Assembly (NCBI GenBank): GCA_963716685.1
Contig: CAVQTR010000003.1
Coordinates: 124,001 to 188,000, forward strand
Reading direction: 5' to 3'
DNA: 64,000 bases
DNA from: JALYXI01 sp963716685
Lineage (GTDB): Bacteria > Acidobacteriota > Terriglobia > Bryobacterales > Bryobacteraceae
The first letter of the stretch is position 1, and every line of letters starts with the position of its first letter. The translations under genes and the position numbers were made by a program. Below, piece after piece: positions 8,248 to 17,329 of this stretch. The notes under the pieces were generated by a model. That model was not told the DNA's origin, did no database searches, and was given only the letters and a program-made list of their open reading frames with translations.

Positions 8248-10223
8248 TCGTGGAACGTAAGCTGGGTCTTTCGCGCGGGGCCGTTGCTCTGGCGCTGTCT
8301 TTCTCCTTTCCGGTGCTTTGTCCGGCGCAGACCGCCAAAGCCGCGCCTCCGGCATCGTCGGTGTACTCGAACCCGCGCGCGGCAGCCGGAGACCCGCGAG
8401 TGGGCCTGAAGGGCGGACTCTATGACGCCGGGGAAGCAGCTTTCGGCCTGGAGAGGATCACCTCTCTTCCAAAACCGCCCGGCTTCGCCCCGGGTAATTT
8501 CATTGCAACGCCCGTCCCGCCCGCGCCTCCGGTGGCAGCGACAGACGGGCACCCCGCGCCGACTCCGCCGACGCAGTATGGTTCCACGAACTCCGACCTG
8601 GCTTTCAGCGGGAATCACATGTTCGTCGGCAACTATAACGGGATTAATTTTTATGACATCGACAGCCCGCAAAAAGTGAAGCTGCGGGCCTCGCTGGTCT
8701 GTCCCGGCGGCCAGGGCGATGTGTCGGTCTACGGGCACCTGCTGTTCATGTCCGCCGAAGCGATGAATGGCCGCACCGATTGCGGCACGCAGGGTGTTCC
8801 CCTTCCGGCAGGCTATGTGGCGCCGCCTCCTCCGCCCCCGCCCGCACCCGCCAAGCCTGGCGCTGAACCCGCGCGCGTGCCCCGGCCGCTGCCTCCGCCC
8901 AGTCCGGACCGCTTCCGCGGCGTGCGCATTTTCGATATCAGCGACCTGGGAAATCCGAAGCAGGTAGCGGCTGTGCAGAGCTGCCGCGGGTCGCACACCC
9001 ACACCCTGGTCATCGATCCAAAAGATAAGGACAACGTCTACATCTATATCTCCGGGACCGGCAACGTACGCCAGGCCGAAGAGCTTTCCGATTGTTCGGG
9101 AGGTGATCCGGAAAAGAACCCGAATACCGCGCTGTTCCGCATCGACATCATCAAGGTGCCGCTGGCGCATCCCCAGGACGCGAAGATTGTTTCCAGCCCG
9201 CGCATTTTCACCGATGCTCAAAGCGGAGCGCTGAACGGATTGTGGAAAGGCGGCAATCATGGCGAGGGCACGCAGACCACGTCAGAAACCAACCGGTGTC
9301 ATGACATCACGGTCTATTCAGCGATGGGTTTGGCCGCGGGCGCCTGCTCCGGCAATGGAATTCTGCTCGACATTTCCAATCCGGTAAATCCGGTCCGCAT
9401 CGCCGCCGTGAGCGATCCGAATTATGCGTTCTGGCACTCGGCCAATTTCAACAACGCCGGCACCAAGGTTTTGTTTACGGATGAGTGGGGCGGCGGTGGG
9501 CAGCCCCGCTGCCGCTCCACCGACCCAATGAATTGGGGTGCGGACGCGATTTTCACCCTGTCGAAAGGCAAGCTGACACTCGCGTCCTATTACAAGATGC
9601 CCGCGCCGCAGACGGAATTTGAAAACTGCGTAGCCCACAACGGTTCCCTGGTTCCCATTCCCGGACGCGACATCGAAGTGCAGGCGTGGTATCAGGGCGG
9701 CGTCTCGGTTGTGGATTTCACGGATGCCTCGCATCCATTTGAGATCGCGTACTTCGATCGCGGGCCCATCGACGGCGGCAAGCGCGCCATGGGCGGGCAG
9801 TGGTCCACTTACTGGTACAACGGCTATATCTACGGGTCCGAGATTGCCCGCGGCGTGGACGTCTTTCGCCTGGTTCCCAATCAATTCATCACGCAGAACG
9901 AGATCGATGCATCGAACCAGGTGCACTTCGATGAGCTGAACGTGCAGAACCAGCCGAAGATAACGTGGCCTTCGAACTTCGTCGTCGCGCGCGCTTACAT
10001 CGATCAGCTGGCGCGAGGCAAATCAATCTCACCGCAGCGGCTCAATGCGCTCACCGCGGCCATGGCCAAAATGGAAGGCGAGTCTACGGAACGCAACCTG
10101 GCCCAGCTTCGCGCCATGGGAGCGAGTCTCGAAAAAGACGCCGCTTCCGTGAAGGTTCCGCAGGACGCGGAGCGCATGCGTGCCCTGGCGGCGATTGTGC
10201 GCGCCGAGCGATCGCGGCTCTGA
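8244..10223 (+). CDS. secreted LVIVD-repeat beta-propeller protein
   Basis: This 659-residue protein has an N-terminal signal peptide ending around SFPVLCPAQTAKA. It contains several LVIVD-type repeats: NHMFVGNYNGINFYDIDSPQKVK, FRGVRIFDISDLGNPKQVAAVQSC, GILLDISNPVNPVRIAAVSDP and GGVSVVDFTDASHPFEIAYFD, predicting a beta propeller. A Pro/Ala-rich insert (roughly residues 190-220) separates the first repeats. A helical tail follows the propeller. No enzymatic motif is recognised. Tight coupling with the DUF305 gene suggests a shared envelope role, perhaps metal-related, but that is inference. Confidence 0.8.
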   Translation: MIVERKLGLSRGAVALALSFSFPVLCPAQTAKAAPPASSVYSNPRAAAGDPRVGLKGGLYDAGEAAFGLERITSLPKPPGFAPGNFIATPVPPAPPVAATDGHPAPTPPTQYGSTNSDLAFSGNHMFVGNYNGINFYDIDSPQKVKLRASLVCPGGQGDVSVYGHLLFMSAEAMNGRTDCGTQGVPLPAGYVAPPPPPPPAPAKPGAEPARVPRPLPPPSPDRFRGVRIFDISDLGNPKQVAAVQSCRGSHTHTLVIDPKDKDNVYIYISGTGNVRQAEELSDCSGGDPEKNPNTALFRIDIIKVPLAHPQDAKIVSSPRIFTDAQSGALNGLWKGGNHGEGTQTTSETNRCHDITVYSAMGLAAGACSGNGILLDISNPVNPVRIAAVSDPNYAFWHSANFNNAGTKVLFTDEWGGGGQPRCRSTDPMNWGADAIFTLSKGKLTLASYYKMPAPQTEFENCVAHNGSLVPIPGRDIEVQAWYQGGVSVVDFTDASHPFEIAYFDRGPIDGGKRAMGGQWSTYWYNGYIYGSEIARGVDVFRLVPNQFITQNEIDASNQVHFDELNVQNQPKITWPSNFVVARAYIDQLARGKSISPQRLNALTAAMAKMEGESTERNLAQLRAMGASLEKDAASVKVPQDAERMRALAAIVRAERSRL

Positions 10224-10236
10224 GGAACACCCTGCT

Positions 10237-11184
10237 CTGAAGGCGCTCTACATTGAACAGGGCACCGTGACGGTCCGTGAGGCGCCGGCGCCGGAACCGC
10301 TGCCGGGGTTCGCACGCATACGCCTGCTGGTAGCGGGTATCTGCAATACCGATCTGGAACTGCTGCGCGGCTACCATGACTTCACTGGCATTCCGGGGCA
10401 CGAATTCGTCGGCGAAGTGGTCGATGGCCCGGCGGAGTGGCTGGGCCGCCGCGTAGTGGGCGAGATCAATCTGGCGTGCGGGCACTGTGAGACATGCGCT
10501 GCGGGCATGCGCCGCCACTGCCCGAATCGAACAGTGCTGGGGATCGTGCGGCACCCCGGGGCGTTCGCGGAACTGCTCACCCTGCCCACTGAAAATCTGC
10601 GCGCGGTGCCGGACGATCTCTCGAACGAGGAAGCCGTATTTGCGGAACCCGTAGCCGCCGCGTGCGCCATCCTGGAACAGGTGACAATCAGGCAGGGTCA
10701 GGGAGCGGCTGTGCTGGGCGATGGCAAGCTGGCGCTGCTGATTGCGCAGGTGCTGCGCTCGGCTGGAGCGCGCGTCCGGCAATATGGGCGCCATCCAGAA
10801 AAGCTGGCCATCTCGCAGCGCAACGGAATCGATACCGAACGGAATGACGGCAATCTGCCAAAAGCCGAGTACGAACTGGTGGTGGAGGCGACCGGCTCTG
10901 CCTCCGGCTTAAGCGAAGCGATTCGGATGACCAGACCTCGGGGAACCGTGGTCATGAAGTCGACCGTGCATGGCGAGGTGGCCTTCGACGCCGCCGCTGT
11001 GATCGTGAACGAGATCCGGCTTCTCGGCTCGCGGTGTGGTCTGTTTGAGCCTGCTTTGGAACTGCTGCGAACCAAAGCCGTAGCGGTCAGCGGCATGATC
11101 GACAGCCGTTATGCGCTCCATCAGGGCGTCGCCGCGTTCGAGCGGGCGCAGACCAGAGGCGCTCTGAAAGTGTTATTGCAGTAG
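10237..11184 (+). CDS. zinc-type medium-chain alcohol dehydrogenase
   Basis: Medium-chain dehydrogenase/reductase of about 315 residues. The catalytic-zinc region is GICNTDLELLRG and GHEFVGEVV; the structural-zinc lobe has four Cys in CGHCETCAAGMRRHC; the Rossmann fold follows around AAVLGDGKLALLIAQVL. The family N-terminus KALYIEQG directly follows a CTG at 10237, with a GAGGA ribosome-binding sequence ending 10 bases before it, so CTG is my preferred start. The only in-frame ATG (10180) lies inside the preceding gene and adds 19 non-family residues. The substrate is unknown. It begins 13 bases after the LVIVD gene and is followed two bases later by an ArsR regulator, forming a plausible operon. 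Confidence 0.88.
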   Translation: MKALYIEQGTVTVREAPAPEPLPGFARIRLLVAGICNTDLELLRGYHDFTGIPGHEFVGEVVDGPAEWLGRRVVGEINLACGHCETCAAGMRRHCPNRTVLGIVRHPGAFAELLTLPTENLRAVPDDLSNEEAVFAEPVAAACAILEQVTIRQGQGAAVLGDGKLALLIAQVLRSAGARVRQYGRHPEKLAISQRNGIDTERNDGNLPKAEYELVVEATGSASGLSEAIRMTRPRGTVVMKSTVHGEVAFDAAAVIVNEIRLLGSRCGLFEPALELLRTKAVAVSGMIDSRYALHQGVAAFERAQTRGALKVLLQ

Positions 11185-11186
11185 GC

Positions 11187-11489
11187 ATGGCAGGCACGAA
11201 GCAGTCCATCCAGTTATCGGATCAGCAGGTGCACCTCATCGCGAAAGCACTTGCCGACCCGCGCCGCTACGACATTCTCCGGAAGCTGGGCGGGCGCAAT
11301 CAGTCCCGAACCTGCACCGACATGCGAGAATGCATCCACGTTACCGCGGCCACGTTCTCGCATCACATGAAAGAGCTGGAGACGGCGGGTCTTGTGCGGT
11401 CCGAGAAGGAAGGCAAATTCGTCCGCTACTTCCCGCAGGACCGGGTGCTGCGCGCGTATCTCGCCCGTCTCCGATCAGACCTCGGCTGA
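11187..11489 (+). CDS. ArsR-type winged-helix transcriptional regulator
   Basis: This 100-residue protein is one winged-helix DNA-binding domain of the ArsR/SmtB type: ALADPRRYDILRKLGG opens the fold, VTAATFSHHMKELETAGLVRSEKEGKFVRYF is the recognition helix plus wing. There is no CxC metal motif after the recognition helix region, though a CTDMREC pair is present in the middle. This points to a non-metal sensor, as often found next to dehydrogenases or SDRs. It starts two bases after the zinc dehydrogenase gene and precedes an SDR gene, either of which may be its target. Confidence 0.88.
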   Translation: MAGTKQSIQLSDQQVHLIAKALADPRRYDILRKLGGRNQSRTCTDMRECIHVTAATFSHHMKELETAGLVRSEKEGKFVRYFPQDRVLRAYLARLRSDLG

Positions 11490-11589
11490 CTGCGCTTGAA
11501 GCGTTGAATCTTTCCTGTTCCAGACGCAATCAATTAGACGCTTGTCGAATTGTCAAAACGACGTTCGATGGCGGAAAGAGGGAATGGGT

Positions 11590-12336
11590 ATGAGCAGGCT
11601 TACGGGCAAGGTTGCGGTAGTCACCGGAGCATCGAAGGGCATTGGGGCGGCGATTGCGAAATCGCTGGCGGCGGAAGGCGCTTCTGTTGTGGTCAATTAC
11701 GCCTCCAGTAAGGCGGGCGCGGATGCCGTGGTTGCTGCCATTGTCGCAGGCGGAGGCAAGGCCGTGGCCGCGGGCGGAGATGTCGCCAAGGCGGCGGAGG
11801 CCAAAGGGATCATCGACACGGCCGTCAACACTTACGGACACGTTGACATTCTCGTTAACAATTCCGGCGTTTACGAATTCGCGCCCATCGAGGCAGTCAC
11901 CGAAGAGCAGTTTCACAGGCTTTTCAATATCAACGTGCTGGGTCTTCTGCTCACCACGCAGGCCGCCGTGGCGCACATGAGCCAGGGTGGCACTATCATC
12001 AACATCGGGTCAGGAGTCAGCCGCATTACGCCGCCGAATTCGGTGGTTTACACAGCCACCAAGGGAGCCGTGGATGCCATTACGGGGGTGCTGTCACGAG
12101 AACTGGGACCGAAGAACATCCGCGTGAATTCCATCAATCCCGGAATCGTCGTCACCGAGGGTACACAGACGGCGGGATTCGTCGGTTCCGATTTCGAAAA
12201 GGGTCTGGTTGGGCAGACGCCGCTCGGCCGTGCCGGCCAGCCCAGCGATATCGCTTCCATTGCGGTCTTTCTCGCGTCCAACGAATCGGGTTGGCTCACC
12301 GGTGAGCAACTGATCGCGTCCGGCGGAATGCGCTGA
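11590..12336 (+). CDS. short-chain dehydrogenase/reductase
   Basis: Classical SDR of 248 residues. It has the cofactor motif VVTGASKGIGAAIAKSLA, the central NNSG (the usual form is NNAG), the catalytic Ser in NIGSGVSR, and Tyr/Lys in VYTATKGAVDAI. A C-terminal PLGRAGQPSDIASIAVFLAS and GEQLIASGGMR are typical of 3-ketoacyl-ACP or sugar/cyclic-alcohol reductases. I chose the ATG at 11590 rather than 11584 because an AGAGGGA sequence (11577-11583) is six bases before it. It stands about 100 bases downstream of the ArsR regulator, a spacing that allows its own promoter. Confidence 0.92.
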   Translation: MSRLTGKVAVVTGASKGIGAAIAKSLAAEGASVVVNYASSKAGADAVVAAIVAGGGKAVAAGGDVAKAAEAKGIIDTAVNTYGHVDILVNNSGVYEFAPIEAVTEEQFHRLFNINVLGLLLTTQAAVAHMSQGGTIINIGSGVSRITPPNSVVYTATKGAVDAITGVLSRELGPKNIRVNSINPGIVVTEGTQTAGFVGSDFEKGLVGQTPLGRAGQPSDIASIAVFLASNESGWLTGEQLIASGGMR

Positions 12337-12431
12337 CCGGCAGTTCCGCATTGTCATGGATTTGTTGTTGTCGCAGGAGAACCGTCTGCTAATCTCGTAA
12401 GTTGAATGTGGCCAACGCGCGCCTTCATCTT

Positions 12432-15400
12432 ATGAGAATGTCTTGTGGTGGTCTTATCGTATCGATTGCGGCGGTTCTTCTTGGAGTTCCCACCGTTGAC
12501 GGCCAGGTCATCATCAGCCAGGTATACGGCGGAGGTGGGAATTCCGGCGCAACTTACAACAGCGATTTTATCGAGCTCTACAACGCCGGCGCGTCCCCGG
12601 TTGTCATGTCGAACTGGCAGGTAGCCTATGCGTCGGCTGCCGGTACCAGTTGGACGAATAGGACCATCTTCAGCGGCACAATGGCCGCAAACAGCTATTT
12701 CCTGATTCAGGAGTCGACCGGCACTGCTGGTGTAGCCCTGCCTGCCGCGGATATAAGCGGCGGCACGATCAACCTGTCCGCTACGGCGGGAAAGGTGGCG
12801 CTGCTGAACAACAACACCGCTATTGGAGCGGTCACCTGTCCTTCGGGCGGAAACGTATTGGATATCGTTTCCTACGGTTCCACGGCGACCGCCTGCGAGG
12901 GCCCTCAGGCGCCCGGCCCCTCATCCGCCAACTCCGCCAAAACCTCGGTGGCCAGGTTGGCCTGCGGCGCCGGCGCTGCCGACAACAGTCAGGATTTCCA
13001 GCTGGTGAGCCCGCCTAACCCGCGGAACTCCGCCAGTCCGGGCTGCTCAAACGCTCTCTCCCTCACGCAGTTAAATCCTGCCAGTGTTACCGCCGGAAGT
13101 TCTGCTGTCAATGTCACCATCAGCGGCAATGGCTTTGGGGCTGATTCCACGGTAAACTTCAGCGGCCAGCCGCAGCTGATTCCTGCGTCGGCCAACATCA
13201 CAGCTAACTCAATTGTCGTTACCGTACCGGCCAGTTACATTGCAACGGCAACCACTGCGTCCATCTCGGTTACCTCCGGCGGCCTGACCTCCAACGCACT
13301 TACGTTCACGGTTACTTCCGGCACAATGACCTGTACCGAGACCGCCACCATCGCCCAGATTCAGGGTACCGGCCGGACGTCCAGCTATGTCAGCACGACC
13401 AGTAAGTATACGTCGCAGGGAATCGTGACTTATAAGAAGTCGAACGGCTTCTTCATGCAAATGGCGACGGGTGATAACAACGTCAATACGTCTGATGCCA
13501 TCTACGTCTTCACCAGCAGCGCGCCCGCGGTCAACCTGGGAGACAGCGTCTGTGTGACGGGGCTGGTCTCGGAATATTACAACGGCGGTCCGGTGATTCT
13601 TACCGATCCCGATAACACGCTCACTGAATACACCTCCGTCAGCGTGGCTACTATTTCCACCGGCAATGCTCTTCCGGCGGCAATTACCCTTAGCCCCGAT
13701 CCGTCCGGTTCGTTTGACCAGCTGGAAAAGTACGAAGGGATGCGGGTGAAGATTCCCAGCCTGACCGTAACGGGACCGGGAGGTGTCAGCGCTGTCGGTA
13801 GCAACGCGGAGGCGACTGGCACCTATGTGGCCTCCGGCGCTTTCTGGGGAGTGGTCACCGGCGTTGCGCGGCCTTTTCGCGAGCCAGGCATCGACGCCTC
13901 TCATCCTATTTACGTGGAGAACTCCACGGGCGCCAGCTATGGGCTGCTTCCCGCCGGAGTGACGGTCTTCGACAGCAATCCCGAGCGGATTCAGATCTAC
14001 ACCGGTAACCCGGGCGACACCATTCTGGACGTTTCGGTGGGCGCTGTGGTCGCCAACATCTCCGGTGTCCTCGACGTCTACTATGGCGATTTCGAATTGG
14101 ATCAGGACCCCACAGCGACGCCGGGGTACGTGGCGCCTTCGGTATCCAACAACAGTCCAACCTACACGGCGGTTCCGCAGCAGAACGCATCGGAGTTGAC
14201 GATCGCCAGCTTCAACCTGGAGCACTTCTACGACGATCAGCAGGATGGCGTCAACACGCCTTTCGAAGTCGTCCTGACGACGCCTACCTACCAGGGCCGC
14301 CTGGCCAAGGCATCCATGGCGATTCGGAATGTGCTGCATACCCCCGATATCCTGGGCGTGCAGGAAGCGGAGAATCTGGGCGTACTTCAGGCTATTTCGG
14401 CAAAGATATCGAGCGACGCTGTCGCGGCGGGCCAGACCGATCCGCATTACGCTGCATACCTGGTTCAGGGTAACGATCCCAGCGGCATCAACGTGGGATT
14501 CCTGGTCAATGCGGGCCGCATCTCTAATGTTTCGGTTACACAGTATTTCGCAACGGACATCTACTCCGGCTCCACACTGACTTTTGACAGGCCGCCGCTG
14601 CTCCTGAGCGCGACCGCGACCATGCCGGGCAGCGCGCCATTGCCGGTCACCGTTATCGCCAACCATCTGAAAGCCCTTCCGGATGACGATCCGACAGCGT
14701 TCAAAGCTGCCACCGGTACGCCGCAGAAGCGCCGTGCCGAGGCGCAGGAACTGGCGCAGCTGATTCAAAACCTCCAGACGGCCAACCCGAAAATCGTTCT
14801 CGCTGTTTTGGGTGATCTGAACTCCTTCGAATTCAACGATGGCGTGGATGACGTGGTGGGCGAGCTTGTGGGCAACCCTGCAAATGCCAGTCAGGTGATT
14901 CTCCCGAACACGAACGTGGTGTCGCCTGCTCTGACGGAACTTTCCAGCGCTTTCCTTCCCGCGAATCAGCGCCAATCCTACACGGAATCCGGGAATGCAC
15001 AGCAGCTGGATCATATCCTGGTCAGCTCGTATGGTCTCCCGCGCATCACGCGCTTTGCGATCGGCCATTTGGACGCAGACTTCACCCAGACTCTTCATTA
15101 CGACTACACACGGCCGGAGCGTCTGTCCGATCACGATGCCGAAGTGGCATACCTGGGCTTGCCGTCCGCCCTCGACGTCACATCCTCGATGAAACTCTCG
15201 GTGTCGGGACTGGCATTCAACCGGGGTACCCAGCTGTATACGGGGACAGTTACCCTGACGAACACCGGATCCACCTCGGTCACCGGCCCGGTGCAGCTGT
15301 TCTTCAACGGTCTGCCCTCCGGCGTCGCACTGGCAAACGCCACCGGAAGTCAGGGTGGTGTGATCCCCTTCATTACTTCGTCGGGAACTTTGATGCCGGG

Positions 15401-15488
15401 ATCGTCAGTAACCATTCCGGTCCAGTTTCAGATGCAGGGCAGTGCGCGCGTCACTTACTCCAATACTGTTTACTCGGGGACTCTTTGA
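12432..15488 (+). CDS. secreted ExeM/NucH-like nuclease with lamin-tail and IPT/TIG domains
   Basis: A large extracellular nuclease of about 1018 residues. A signal peptide (MRMSCGGLIVSIAAVLLG..) leads into a lamin-tail domain (VIISQVYGGGGNSGATYNSD onward). A TIG/IPT-like Ig module (LNPASVTAGSSAVNVTISG) follows, then an OB-fold-like region (SQGIVTYKKSNGFFMQM). The C-terminal half is an endonuclease/exonuclease/phosphatase domain with ASFNLEHFYD, ILGVQEAEN, VIANHLKA, LGDLNSFE, QLDHILVS and RLSDHDAEVAYL, which supply the metal and His/Asp catalytic residues. The ATG at 12432 gives a clean signal peptide; an upstream in-frame TTG at 12402 would extend it by ten residues. Its TGA overlaps the ATG of the PEP-CTERM gene by one base. 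Confidence 0.88.
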   Translation: MRMSCGGLIVSIAAVLLGVPTVDGQVIISQVYGGGGNSGATYNSDFIELYNAGASPVVMSNWQVAYASAAGTSWTNRTIFSGTMAANSYFLIQESTGTAGVALPAADISGGTINLSATAGKVALLNNNTAIGAVTCPSGGNVLDIVSYGSTATACEGPQAPGPSSANSAKTSVARLACGAGAADNSQDFQLVSPPNPRNSASPGCSNALSLTQLNPASVTAGSSAVNVTISGNGFGADSTVNFSGQPQLIPASANITANSIVVTVPASYIATATTASISVTSGGLTSNALTFTVTSGTMTCTETATIAQIQGTGRTSSYVSTTSKYTSQGIVTYKKSNGFFMQMATGDNNVNTSDAIYVFTSSAPAVNLGDSVCVTGLVSEYYNGGPVILTDPDNTLTEYTSVSVATISTGNALPAAITLSPDPSGSFDQLEKYEGMRVKIPSLTVTGPGGVSAVGSNAEATGTYVASGAFWGVVTGVARPFREPGIDASHPIYVENSTGASYGLLPAGVTVFDSNPERIQIYTGNPGDTILDVSVGAVVANISGVLDVYYGDFELDQDPTATPGYVAPSVSNNSPTYTAVPQQNASELTIASFNLEHFYDDQQDGVNTPFEVVLTTPTYQGRLAKASMAIRNVLHTPDILGVQEAENLGVLQAISAKISSDAVAAGQTDPHYAAYLVQGNDPSGINVGFLVNAGRISNVSVTQYFATDIYSGSTLTFDRPPLLLSATATMPGSAPLPVTVIANHLKALPDDDPTAFKAATGTPQKRRAEAQELAQLIQNLQTANPKIVLAVLGDLNSFEFNDGVDDVVGELVGNPANASQVILPNTNVVSPALTELSSAFLPANQRQSYTESGNAQQLDHILVSSYGLPRITRFAIGHLDADFTQTLHYDYTRPERLSDHDAEVAYLGLPSALDVTSSMKLSVSGLAFNRGTQLYTGTVTLTNTGSTSVTGPVQLFFNGLPSGVALANATGSQGGVIPFITSSGTLMPGSSVTIPVQFQMQGSARVTYSNTVYSGTL

Positions 15489-16117
15489 TGAAACTTCTAC
15501 CGGCCTGTTTCCTTTTTGGCGCCTTCGCTGGCACTTCCGCACTGAACGCTTCAACGTTCAACTATCAATTCGTGGTGGATACGAGCTCATTAAATGGGCA
15601 GGCTGGAAATCTGGATTTCCAGTTAAATCCCGGTGGAATGAATGCGCCCGCGGTCACCGTATCAATCAGGAACTTACTCGTCGGAGGCGGAAGCTTTAAC
15701 CCGGCGGATATTCAATTAACGAACGGGGCAGTCGGCTCTCTTTCCTCCAGTCTGACGTTGACCAATACCGGCGGCTACAACGATGCCTTTCAGCCGGTGA
15801 CGCTCGGAAGCTCCGTCGACTTCCTCGCTGTTGTGAGCGGAGCCGGTATCGATACTCCGGGAAATCCCGGAACGTTCTTCGGGTTCTCCATATACGATGC
15901 GGCTGGTGTAAATGCACAGCTAACCTCTTCACCTGATGGAACAATCAGCGGTTTCAATGCCGATAGCCTGAACGGTGTGGTCACATTCAGCAACGATCCG
16001 GGCGCCACAGTGACCACCGTGCCTGAACCCTCCAGCGCGGTCTTGCTCCTGTTCAGTCTCGGAGTGCTCCTGTTTCTCCGGGTGCGAACAGGCGGCAATC
16101 CGAATTACGGATCGTGA
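15488..16117 (+). CDS. PEP-CTERM sorting-domain protein
   Basis: A 209-residue exported protein with a signal peptide at the N-terminus (MKLLPACFLFGAFAG). The body is Asn/Gly/Ser-rich beta structure opening with FNYQFVVDTSSLNGQAGNLD, like a Bryobacterales PEP-CTERM family whose members begin YxFxVDTSSLxGxxGxLDFQ. It ends in a textbook PEP-CTERM signal: VPEPSSA, a hydrophobic helix (VLLLFSLGVLLFLRV) and a basic tail. The host exosortase recognises this signal and processes the protein during surface display; no exosortase is in this window. Its start overlaps the nuclease stop (TGATG), so the two should be translated together. Confidence 0.87.
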   Translation: MKLLPACFLFGAFAGTSALNASTFNYQFVVDTSSLNGQAGNLDFQLNPGGMNAPAVTVSIRNLLVGGGSFNPADIQLTNGAVGSLSSSLTLTNTGGYNDAFQPVTLGSSVDFLAVVSGAGIDTPGNPGTFFGFSIYDAAGVNAQLTSSPDGTISGFNADSLNGVVTFSNDPGATVTTVPEPSSAVLLLFSLGVLLFLRVRTGGNPNYGS

Positions 16118-16156
16118 GACCTAACTGGCCGGAGTGCCGCGCGTGTCTGCCGCGGG

Positions 16157-17329
16157 TTGCCGTTGCCGGTCCTTGCCCGAAACCCATACCGGGTAATATC
16201 ACCTGAGACAAACAAGGGGGTACGCGCACCAGTAGTTCGATTGCGCGGATTCGCTTCACTCGACCAGAAAGCCAGCCGCATCGAGGATGGAATTGCGCGG
16301 TTGCAATTCCTTCGCGGCGCCGCCCAACGCCGCTGCCGGCGTACGCTCACCGCCGGGCGGATTGTCAGAATTGCGGCAGCAGTATCAATCCTGGTTTTCA
16401 GCCGTCAGGTCACCCGCGCCAGAGCGAGAGTCTCCGAACCACCATTGCTTTCCGTTCAGAGAATCGCCTCGCGGCCGAGCGCGCCGCCGGTTTGGCTGGT
16501 GGAAGACACCGGCGCGCGCCGCATCTACAGCAACGGCCTGCAGGTGGACCTTCGCTACGCCGCGCAAAGTGAGACTCGCCGTTACCGCACTTGGTCGCGG
16601 GATGGCGTGCTCGCCACCGGTGTGGCTTCGTCGCCGGCCGGAATCGTTTTTCATACCACCGAAAGCCTCATTGTGCCGCTCGAGCCCGCCTGGAACCAGG
16701 CTCTGCAAAGAACCCGTGTGGATTTGCTCGAGCATGTTCGCCGGGACCGCCTGTACAACTTCGTCATCGATCGATTTGGCCAGGTGTGGAGCGTCGTTCC
16801 CGAGTCGCAAAGTGCTCACCACGCCGGCCATTCGGTATGGGCTGACGGCAGCCGCGTATTTGTGGACCTAAACGAAAGCTTTCTTGGCGTTTCTTTTGAG
16901 GCTGAAACCAACGCGGCGTTCTCACCGTCCGCGGCACAAGTCCACGCCGGGCGGCTTCTGACGGAAATGCTGCGCAGCCGCTACGAAATCGCGGAGATCA
17001 ACTGCGTCACGCACGCTCAGGTCTCAGTAAATCCCGACAACATGCGCCTCGGCTATCACACCGATTGGGCCAGCAATTTCCCCTTTCGCGATCTGGGATT
17101 GACTGATGGCTACACCACTTCCGTTGCTGCAGTCGCCGTATTTGGCTTCGTTTGGGATAACCACCTGATCGCGGCAATCGGCGGGCGCCCGTGGCCGGGA
17201 TTGGTCGAGGCGGAAGAGCAGTTACAGCGAAATGCCGCGGTGCGCGGCGCCAGCGCGGCTGCCTATCGAAATCTCCTGCAGAGAAATTACTGGAACAACC
17301 GAGGAAACCGAAATGAACGAACAGACTAA
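16157..17329 (+). CDS. N-acetylmuramoyl-L-alanine amidase-like protein
   Basis: The C-terminal two thirds resemble the amidase_2/PGRP zinc amidase fold, which cuts the bond between muramic acid and the peptide stem. Candidate zinc and catalytic residues are His in GIVFHTTES, YNFVIDRFGQVWSVV, AHHAGHS and the later His in NCVTHAQVS and LGYHTDW. A hydrophobic stretch around residues 68-84 of the longest frame (VRIAAAVSILVFSRQV) is a candidate signal anchor. The start is unresolved: the frame opens at 16157, but the first ~55 residues look unlike protein and a TTG further in is equally possible. Its last 17 bases overlap the actin-like gene. Confidence 0.7.
   Translation: MPLPVLARNPYRVISPETNKGVRAPVVRLRGFASLDQKASRIEDGIARLQFLRGAAQRRCRRTLTAGRIVRIAAAVSILVFSRQVTRARARVSEPPLLSVQRIASRPSAPPVWLVEDTGARRIYSNGLQVDLRYAAQSETRRYRTWSRDGVLATGVASSPAGIVFHTTESLIVPLEPAWNQALQRTRVDLLEHVRRDRLYNFVIDRFGQVWSVVPESQSAHHAGHSVWADGSRVFVDLNESFLGVSFEAETNAAFSPSAAQVHAGRLLTEMLRSRYEIAEINCVTHAQVSVNPDNMRLGYHTDWASNFPFRDLGLTDGYTTSVAAVAVFGFVWDNHLIAAIGGRPWPGLVEAEEQLQRNAAVRGASAAAYRNLLQRNYWNNRGNRNERTD

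Noticed and set aside
10180..10236. ATG start for the zinc dehydrogenase inside the LVIVD gene
   Set aside because: It adds 19 residues outside the family and overlaps a real coding end; CTG at 10237 with GAGGA fits better.
13209..15134. 641-codon open frame on the minus strand across the nuclease gene
   Set aside because: It is antisense to a clear multi-domain nuclease; its translation is Arg/Gly/His-rich without domains, typical of a GC-driven shadow.
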